Positions 56,388-64,000 of a stretch of 64,000 nt of DNA are shown piece by piece; within the stretch, counting starts at the first letter, position 1; every line of letters starts with the position of its first letter. Source of the stretch: Astragalus membranaceus (taxonomy: Eukaryota; Streptophyta; Magnoliopsida; Fabales; Fabaceae); NCBI GenBank assembly GCA_039519185.1, contig CM076850.1, positions 159,942,462 to 160,006,461 on the forward strand, read 5' to 3'. The translations under genes were made by a program, and so were the position numbers. Below the pieces are notes generated by a model, which saw nothing but the letters and a program-made list of their open reading frames with translations, was not told where the DNA came from and ran no database searches.

Positions 56388-56450
<63 letters not shown>

Positions 56451-57434
56451 CAGTTAGTTAGTTATACACTCACAGCTGGACTACCACATGGCCCTGAAGA
56501 AGTTTTTCCATCTGGACCCTGAAAATGTAAAAAAATTCACTAGCATTTAGTGGGGTATTAAATAAAGTGAAAAAGTGTAAATTTGAGTTTTAGATGTCCT
56601 AAAAAACAAATATGATTAGTTTAGTTACCCTGTGAGGTTTGCAGGGGAGATCCCACCACTTATCTCCATTGCCTTCTATGGTTCCTGTACCATTAAGACT
56701 CATTTGATCAAGCTTATAAAACACAAGCCATTGATTTAGGCTATCTTTCTCTGGCCATGAATCTGGTCCATCTGGTGCCAACAGTACACCATCCACCTGG
56801 CCACATTTCAATGGTCAATATCAAGGTTTTAATTTTTAAATAATGGCCTAACCACATTCTGGTCGCGACATCAAGGTTTTTTGTGCCTTTGCAGCCATAA
56901 TGTGACCGTGATTAAAGACCACATTAACAATATTTAACCATGATTCTCTATAATATCAAGAATTGTGTTACGACTGCAACCATGCATGATTTAAAACATA
57001 CCCAATATAATAATAATGTCTCTTACCTGAAATACTAGTCCAGGTTTGCATGGACCTGAAAAAATAGTTGAAGTGATTATAAAGCTATAATTTTCAGGAG
57101 CAAGAAGAACCCCTGACTCTACAGCACAAGCGGCTTTCCAAGCTTCCCTGAATGCTGATGTGTCATCAGCTAAACCATCTCCAAAGGCTCCAAAGGATCT
57201 CACATCAAAAACACCATTGCAAGAAGAGTTCTGGGGATCATTTGGATAAGGGTCAGAAGGAACACTTGGAGAAGATTTTGAAGGGTTTTCTGGCTGAGGG
57301 GTAGGATCAGCAGGAGCAGGGGAAATTTTCTTTTGCTTGGTGTGAGAATGATATCTTCCTTCCACATTTACCATATTATGGTTTACAAGTATTATGGTAA
57401 TCCAGAGCATAAATAATCCATGAATGAAGTCCAT
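54789..57434 (-). CDS. Polygalacturonase, GH28, six exons, complete
   Basis: Exons on the minus strand: 57434-57027, 56796-56629, 56518-56474, 56352-56145, 56049-55968 and 55293-54789 (stop 54791-54789). All have GT/AG borders and phases join correctly to 471 residues. Start MDFIHGLFMLWITIILVN is a signal peptide; the in-frame ATG 17 codons upstream would precede it with charged residues and was rejected. A proline/serine-rich spacer (residues about 30-75) is followed by the beta-helix domain. The four GH28 active-site motifs are present: SPNTDGIHVENS, GDDC, CGPSHGIS and LRIKTWQGG. The enzyme hydrolyses homogalacturonan in the cell wall during growth or cell separation. The proline-rich N-terminus resembles Arabidopsis At1g48100-type enzymes. 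No lesions were seen; introns carry a TA microsatellite and a MITE. Confidence 0.95.
55630..55943 (-). mobile_element. MITE in polygalacturonase intron 5
   Basis: GGTAAAATTGTGCTTAGGGTTCTTTAAGTTTATTTAAAATT on one side faces AATTTTAAATAAACTTAAAAGACCATAAACGCAATTTTGCCC on the other. Inner arms (TTTATGTTTCAAATT and AATTTGAAACATAAA) also pair. The exact TSD is unclear. It lies wholly inside the intron. Confidence 0.75.
56389..56444 (+). repeat. (TA)28 microsatellite in intron 3
   Basis: About 56 bp of uninterrupted TA between exon 4 and exon 3 of the polygalacturonase gene. Likely highly polymorphic. Confidence 0.97.
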
Positions 57435-60400
57435 GATAGTCTCTTGAGTTTCTTTTTGTTTTTCCACTTTAGACCAATGTGCCAATGTGGAACAACAAAA
57501 TGCTGCTGAGTAGTTTCAGTGTATAGGCATAAACTCCTGTTTAAGAAATACTAGTGCTAAAGATGAGTGGAGGAGATTGAAATAGAAGAAAGAAGAATAG
57601 CTAAGTAAGGTAGTATAATCTAACATTCAGAGGATTCATAGCAAATTGGCCTAGCAAGGACCATCTCATATTCAGAAATGAATTCTCAAAGCATAAAAAG
57701 ATGCCACGTGTCAAGTTCCTGTTGATTAAAAGTATCAAGATGTGAGGTGTAAAGGAAAGGGTGGACGCTTTTAAAGGCCTTTTTGAAAGTCTTAACAAGT
57801 AACAACTCATAGCAGGGTTTATTTTTCTTTGCAGTAAGAATGTTCAATTTTTTTGTGGTCCCGCATGTTCATGCATTGGTTCTCTTCTTATATTTTATTA
57901 ACTTACCAATATTTAACCTTCAAGAGACAGTGAAAAGTTATATTTTTAGTTAAAACTCTAAGCTGGACAATTTATTTAGTAAACAACAAAAACCATTCAA
58001 AAACTAGTGACTAGTACAATTTTTGTTGAATCATGTAACATGTTTCTCTGTGGTTTGCCCTGGGAAGAAGCCAATAGACATATGCAGCTTCTGAAAAACC
58101 AATAGTATATTCTCTTGCATTGCATCTGTATTAATATAGCTATAGCAATTGGTTGAAAGGATCAAATATGTAAACTACACAGTAACAGATATAATAAGCA
58201 TGATGAGCAGATTTGGAAAATAACTTTATGGTGAATCACAACCACTATTCTAATTTGAGTTAATCAAATCTTTTCTTTCAAATTTATTATGTAGAAACTT
58301 TCTTTTGCTTGCAAAATTATTGAAGCAGTTAGCTCTATTATTAAGATGATTTCACATACTCATCCTCACGTCACTCTACAAAAATCTTAAAGCAATTGAA
58401 TAAGGATCATCAGAATAACACACATCATTGAATTGATCCTATTACATCTTTCATAATGTTATGCCAGATACTTTGCTGTTCTGTTCAAATATGAAGTTCC
58501 AGTAACAAATGAACACGTAGGTAGGTTTGGAGGGAATGAATATGAATATAAAATGCAAGTGCCAAAATAGGGTATATTGATGTGAAGTTAACCATCTCGT
58601 GACTCTTTGTTGTTGTTTAGCTTAGCTCCTTGTTTGTGGCCAAGGAAATTTGTAGGAAGCATATATTAGGTACGAGACAACCAAATTAAAACATTCACGG
58701 GTAGTCATGTTTGTATAAATGCCAAAATGTTTTTTGCTAGAAAAAAAAAAGAAAAATAATGATTAATGACCAATTATACAGAACATGACACCCTACAAAA
58801 TCAATGTATCGAAATTAGATGGTCGACATTTTTGTGCCGACTGCAGAGGAACCCATTTTGTGACCCTTCCTTCCCTCTATTAATTAATGTTCTATATATG
58901 TATCTATCTCAAGCAAAAATAAAGAACATGGAAAAAATAATCCATAAGACTTTATCATGAGTTCACCTGAAGTAAGAGTTATTTTTTCCTTTGTAACCAA
59001 CCACACAAAGGATTTAGAGTTGACTGACGTGTGAGACTTGGTTGGTGAGTGTAAGTAAGCAAAATATTGTGGTGCAAATAGAAGAGTTGGTTTGAGTGTG
59101 AACTCAACTGAAGAGGGTTTTATAGAATGAGGGATAAGATTTAGAAAGAGAAAATAAATGGAACTGTTGATCATGCTTGCGTGCTTGTCTTAACTTGTCA
59201 CGTGTGTGCGTACGTTACGTAGTCTCACACTCTCACGGGATTACAATTTACATTAACATAAACACAGATCGCAAGTTATATATGTTTGTTGGTTAACAGA
59301 AGAAAAACTGGTAATGAAAGAGATTCTATTCTTGGATGAACTTTTTTGTGCCTTGACTGACACACCTAAGGATCCTTGGTTCTGACACGTGTCATTCACC
59401 TATGTAACACGCGCCTCACTCGCCATTCACGAGTAGCCCCTATGTCACCATGATTGAGATTGATATACTCATTCATTCATCACATGCAGCCCTCAGGCAG
59501 CATATATATATATATATATATATATTTTCATCATATCAATCAAATATTGCATTGCATGCATATATGTTATTTCAACTCTAGTTCACGTGGTGTTTCTTGT
59601 ACTAGTGTGTGTCACGGGTTATGGGAGAAGGTATAGATTTAAAAAAAAATTAATTGGTAGTGAATAGATTTGTTTTGGTGTTGGTTCTAATGACAGTACT
59701 TTTGAGTGAGACAGTGATGAAGACAGCGTATGTTTGAATTGAATTATAGTCGAGAATAAACAGATGATCGATGTGTCATGAACTGACCTAGTTCATGAGA
59801 TATTATTTTAAGATTAATAATAATTGGTGCATATGTCTTAATCAATAGTAGTTCACAAGCATGCATGCACCCGGTATTGCCTCCCACCTGTTTGAGGAAT
59901 GCTAACAGTAATACTAGGTGTGCCAGCTTCACAGGCGCCGATTCCCATTCAACCACAAGTACATATATATGCATATTCAATAACTAAATATCTACCACTT
60001 TTTTTTTTTCCAAATCAACCATATAATGCATTTCGTTTAAATTAAAAGAGTTCAAAATAATACAAACAAAGAACATAGCTAAAGGAGCTGTGAGGAGAGC
60101 ATAGGAAATATATGCTCAGACATGAGCACTACCATTTGTTGGTCACTTCACAAATACAACTTTGTAATCGTTGTTTTAAACTGAAAGTGATCTACACTAA
60201 GGTACTAATTAACCATATTCAGATTGGTGTGGGTTCATATATAGCATAAACATCCCACTTTCTTGTAACCCAAGCAATAGATTTAAGAAGGGTCCAAGTT
60301 CCAATTTCGAGAGGAGATAAAGTTGCCGAGCACCAATCTGAAGTGGTAGATTCGAAGACACCAACCCCCACCAATTTTATTCTTATCTAGGAAAACCGTT

Positions 60401-60772
60401 GCATCTTAGGTTCACTGTTCACTTGATCTGGTACATTTGAGGCGCATTCCACCTCAATCGATCTACTACATCCTCAACCGGAGGCTTTGAAAATCTAACA
60501 CCTTTAATAACAATTATACGGTTTAAGAGACATGCAAGTACAATATACAACGTATTCATGTCAGTATGTGGCGTAGGATAAATAGTTGAGGTTACTTTTA
60601 GAATGTAGTTGAGTATATAATAGGTGGTTTTAGTTTACGGTATAGGAGACTTAGAGTTTTTTGATGCAATGTATAGTATTGTATTGTTTATAGCTATAGA
60701 GGTACTGTAACTGTAATGGTAGCAGCTATGATGGAGCTTACATGAAATGGGGTGTGCCTATCTTACAATTAA
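57435..60772. other. Intergenic spacer upstream of polygalacturonase
   Basis: Holds the polygalacturonase upstream region; no convincing TATA box was pinned down. Otherwise it is AT-rich DNA without recognisable exons. A (TA)12 run lies at 59502-59525. Short frames (57601-57810, 58766-58960, 58884-59174, 59744-59980) have no recognised domain. Confidence 0.5.
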
Positions 60773-61057
60773 GGGTTAAATTTCTTTTTTGCCATTAAAA
60801 AACTTGTGAATTTAGTTTTTAGTCCATATAAAAATTTTCACTCACTTTTAATACTACATTTTCCTCCATCAATGTTTTAGTCCTTTATGACTTTTAATAG
60901 TATTTTTTTGGGCCTTTTATAGCGCTTCTAAGCACTATTAAAAGTCATAAAGGAAAAACATTGACGGAAGAAAATGTAGAGACTAAAAGTAGTAAAAAAA
61001 ATTATAGACTAAAAACTAAATTCACAAATTTCTTAAGGACCAAAAAATATTTAACCC
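60773..61057 (+). mobile_element. Long-TIR MULE-like MITE, 285 bp
   Basis: Begins GGGTTAAATTTCTTTTTTGC and ends AAAAAATATTTAACCC. Arms of over 100 bp pair (AACTTGTGAATTTAGTTTTTAGTCC with GACTAAAAACTAAATTCACAAATTTCTT; GTCCTTTATGACTTTTAATAG with CTATTAAAAGTCATAAAGGA). Flanks TACAATTAA and TATAATTAA are a 9-bp duplication with one change. Confidence 0.85.
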
Positions 61058-61841
61058 TATAATTAATAAGGAGGGGGGTTAAGCTAACAACACACTGTCC
61101 AATATTTATTTTTTAACACAGACTCTTATTGGTTCAAATTCAAATGGTCCCATTAAATCATGAGTCCCATGAAAATTTGGTGAGACTCGTGAATTTTAAC
61201 AAATAGAAGAGTGTATGTTGAAAAGAGTGTGTTAAAGAGTGTTATACTAACATTAGTTTAGGCCACAAGTATATTTCACAAATGACACGTTACCTTCTAG
61301 AAACCAATGCTTACATACCCCAAAAATTATGGATCACATCACAACACCAAAGTTCTAACTTCTAATTGAGGTGCATGAAATAAGGATTTCAATGTTCCTC
61401 TGCATTTGCTTCGTTCTTTTTTTTTGGACCAATTCATTCTTCTTATTGTTCTCTAACATTGATCATTTTGAATGTAACACATTGAAGATCTAACAATCGA
61501 AAGGCATATAAATATCCTAAGAACAGAACCAGCCATTGTGGCATAGCCACTAAACAGAACCTCTAATGTTGTGTTAGGTTTGTTTCCATCAATAATAATA
61601 TAATTGATTTCCCCCATTTTACTCTGTTTCACGGTGATTCTGTCTGTTATAGTTACTGGTTTTTATCAATATCAGCTTAAAATTCTCAAACCAACTTTTA
61701 CTACACAATAATATACATGATTTGTCCAAGATTTCTCATGGAGAAACAGTGCCTCCAGAAATGATTGTTACCCCCCTGATGAATTTCTCAGCATCTCACA
61801 ACATATTCCAAACGATAAATCAAATAATAGAAATCCTATAC
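61058..61841. other. 3' flank of the METTL16/FIO1-type gene, no gene seen
   Basis: AT-rich intergenic and probable 3' untranslated sequence. No further exon or mobile-element end could be supported. Confidence 0.4.
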
Positions 61842-64000
61842 CTATTTAGTACAAAATTTATTCCGTAATGCTTTCTCCAGCTTTTGGAAAATCACTGAGA
61901 ATGCTCCTGCAAAGAGAACAGCCAGCAACAAAAAGTTATTTACTCATTCTAGAGGAAGCATTGCCCCTTGAACCAAATCATTGAAATTAACAATTTATCA
62001 ACCACGGAACCAATTTACAAAGGTTTAAACAGTAGTATGTAGGGTCAATATTCATGAGTAGAAAACAGAAAAAATCAGTAATGTGGTGAGACAATTTTTA
62101 TAATAATTTTATAATGCACACTAAGCCCATATTTAAAAGATTAATCATTTCACTTAGGGTATGTTTGGGAGGGATTTGGAGGGCTTGGTCTATATTTTAA
62201 TATCTATTTGAGATTTTGAAAATTTGGAAGAATAACATGATAGATAGTGATAAAATATTGTTAAACATACTTCATTTTTATTTAGAAACATTTTATAGCT
62301 TCCTCAATTTAGAATTGAAATTCAAGCCCTCCCCTCCTAAACCCTCCATCCAAACATATCCTTAGTCAAGAAGGACATCTTTGTAAGCACATGGAAAGAA
62401 CACATGAAAACTATTTATAGAGTCAATAAAAAAATTGTAAATGCAGTTTGGAGGAAAAACCTGATAATGAGTTGTTTCTATCTTGTACAGAACCTTTCAC
62501 CAATAGTGTCCCAGGGATTTGCTGAAAAACCTGTAAGATGGAATTAAAAACTCTACGATCAACATGAATTCAGCCAATCAAAATCATTTTTCAAGCCAAA
62601 GAAGAGTGCAAGCATACTGATATACGAAGGCATGATCTATCACAAGGGGAATTCAAACTTGATCCATTAGATGTCTTTTCTGTAGGCTGACAAACGGTGG
62701 ATTTATTGATACTGGGTAGTTCATTATTCAATATTGGATCACGGTCTTCTTTTGATACCACAACCTATTAAATTAAAATCAAGCTTAACAGCCATCAAGA
62801 GGAAAGTAGATAAGAATCAGAGAAATTAGTCTTACATCCACCGTGAAAGAGGACGTGTTCAATGTAGACGATAGGCCATGCATAGAAAAGTAAGACTTCA
62901 CATCTTCCAATACATTAATGGCACCATGTTGCCGTTGAAGTCCCTGAAAAGTAAATTTGCCTCATGATATCACAGCAGGAGGAAATCAAAGTTGCAATAT
63001 ACGAGAACATAGATAATGGTACAATTAATGACTATCTAAGAATTCAAGGCAAATTAACATGCACTTCATGTAATTGAAGAGTTCATATTTCAAATCAAAT
63101 AGAAATTTTTGACCTCAATGGAAAGTTGGAAACACCAACAAAGCTACCAGGTTTCCCAGCTAACAACCTTATACATAGAAACCGAATACACTAACTAGAA
63201 CCAATGAAGCACCGATATGGACACCGGACACAGACACGTAGACGCCAATTTTAATTTGAAAAATGGAAATAACTGAAGTGTCAGTGTCGGTGTAGACACG
63301 TCTTCAACCTAAAGTGTATATGGCTCGGTGTTACAGAGACTAGAACTGAATACTCACCCAATTATAAGTGTTTATAAAATCAGAAAAGTTGCTCGTGTAT
63401 TTAATAGATTGGAAGGATTGTGGGAAGGGGGAATGTTATACGATATTTGTAAATATCATGCCGGGGATATTTCCTTCCTATTCCAAAATAGTCGAAAAGC
63501 TTCTGAACTTACTAGTTTCCTTCCCTTCCATCTAGCAGGAAGTCTCTTCAAGTTAAATCCCATACATTTTATCCTAGAGTACACACACTTTACCTAAGTG
63601 TGGTTCTAAGCATATTTTGAATCAAAGGTTCTTAGTCATCATGATATCCACCTAAAGTCTTAGCACAAAAAATAAAGATCGTGTTCTCAATAACTTTATC
63701 AAAGGTCAATGTCTTGGTATCTTAGATAATGTGCTAGGAACTAGGATTGCTCCTAGAATAATACATCATTTTTTCACTGACATGGAATAACAGCCATTTA
63801 TTTTAAAAACTATACAGTTGTAATTAGAAACTGTGTAATAGATACTATACCTCGAGCATGAAGGACATGTTCTTCTTGTTAGGTAAAGAAATCGACGACT
63901 TCTGTATAGGAGGCAAGAAGGACCAAGCAAGTCCCCACCGGGATGTCCTGCCCTGGACAAATTCAGTTGTCTTCACTACAGTTACTCCAACCTCCCAAAG
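61842..64000 (-). CDS. FIO1: METTL16/FIO1-type U6 snRNA m6A methyltransferase, 3' part
   Basis: Five exons on the minus strand: 64000-63851 (continues beyond the window), 62943-62836, 62764-62618, 62530-62461 and 61906-61842 (stop 61844-61842), each with GT/AG borders and consistent phases, giving about 179 C-terminal residues. The first exon reads LWEVGVTVVKTTEFVQGRTS then RWGLAWSFLPP. This matches the end of the METTL16 methyltransferase domain, where KTTEF-QGRT-RW-LAWSF is conserved from humans to plants. The enzyme methylates the ACAGA-type sequence of U6 snRNA and some mRNAs in the nucleus; Arabidopsis FIONA1 affects flowering and the circadian clock. The following exons (QRQHGAINVLEDVKSYFSMH, SSFTVD, GAFSVIFQKLEKALRNKFCT) form the poorly conserved plant C-terminus. 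The NPPF catalytic motif lies off-window. Confidence 0.85.
62157..62361 (-). mobile_element. Tourist-like (PIF/Harbinger) MITE, 205 bp, intact
   Basis: Inverted ends GGGTATGTTTGGGAGGG and (reverse complement of the right end) GGATATGTTTGGATGGAGGG are flanked by TTA (62154-62156 and 62362-62364). It lies in the last intron of the METTL16/FIO1-type gene. It is the undisturbed sister of the copy split at 30587/44511. Confidence 0.92.

Overview
This is a plant nuclear window. It has spliced genes with GT-AG introns, 1-Cys peroxiredoxin and METTL16/FIO1 homologues, legume-type SINEs and many LTR retrotransposons. The giant Ogre-like element with a tRNA-Arg-type primer site, together with the SINE and MITE types, suggests a legume, probably the Medicago/Trifolium/Pisum group. 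The species is not provable from sequence alone.

Three host genes look functional. The first is a seed-type 1-Cys peroxiredoxin (three exons, 3425-4263, +) whose promoter carries a triplicated ACGT element. The second is a complete six-exon GH28 polygalacturonase (57434-54789, -). The third is the C-terminal end of a METTL16/FIO1-type U6 snRNA m6A methyltransferase (64000-61842, -), which runs off the right edge. Damaged host-type genes are a FAR1-related remnant (about 5810-4842, -), an amino acid permease pseudogene (51930-53012, +, plus a fragment near 54000) and a defensin-like cysteine-rich gene cut in two by retrotransposons (exon 2 at 10441-10620, probable exon 1 at 29052-29118, -).

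Most of 10.6-44.6 kb is nested mobile DNA that can be dissected by target-site duplications. (1) A Ty1/copia element (10670-28872, -, TSD ATATT) sits in the intron of the defensin-like gene. (2) Inside its integrase lies a young Ogre/Tat-like Ty3 element (14186-25738, +, TSD AGGTG) with about 3.1 kb LTRs, an intact gag and a decayed pol. (3) A long-TIR element (27797-28781) interrupts the copia 5' LTR. (4) To the right, a Tourist-like MITE (halves near 30480-30587 and 44511-44624) was opened by LINE insertions. (5) One of those LINEs (+) was split by an Athila-like Ty3 element (32261-42964, -, TSD ATGGG). (6) One LTR of that element received a MITE (41791-42074). SINEs, Stowaway, hAT and MULE-like elements fill the remaining intergenic DNA.

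The most unusual signals are: a set of stem-loops in the Ogre-like LTRs, with a conserved 17-18 nt loop, different stems and a compensatory base-pair change; a TGCA-rich 15-bp motif scattered about fourteen times through the Athila-like element; an inverted partial duplicate that preserves the empty site of the copia insertion; and the amplified ACGT/RY promoter of the peroxiredoxin gene.
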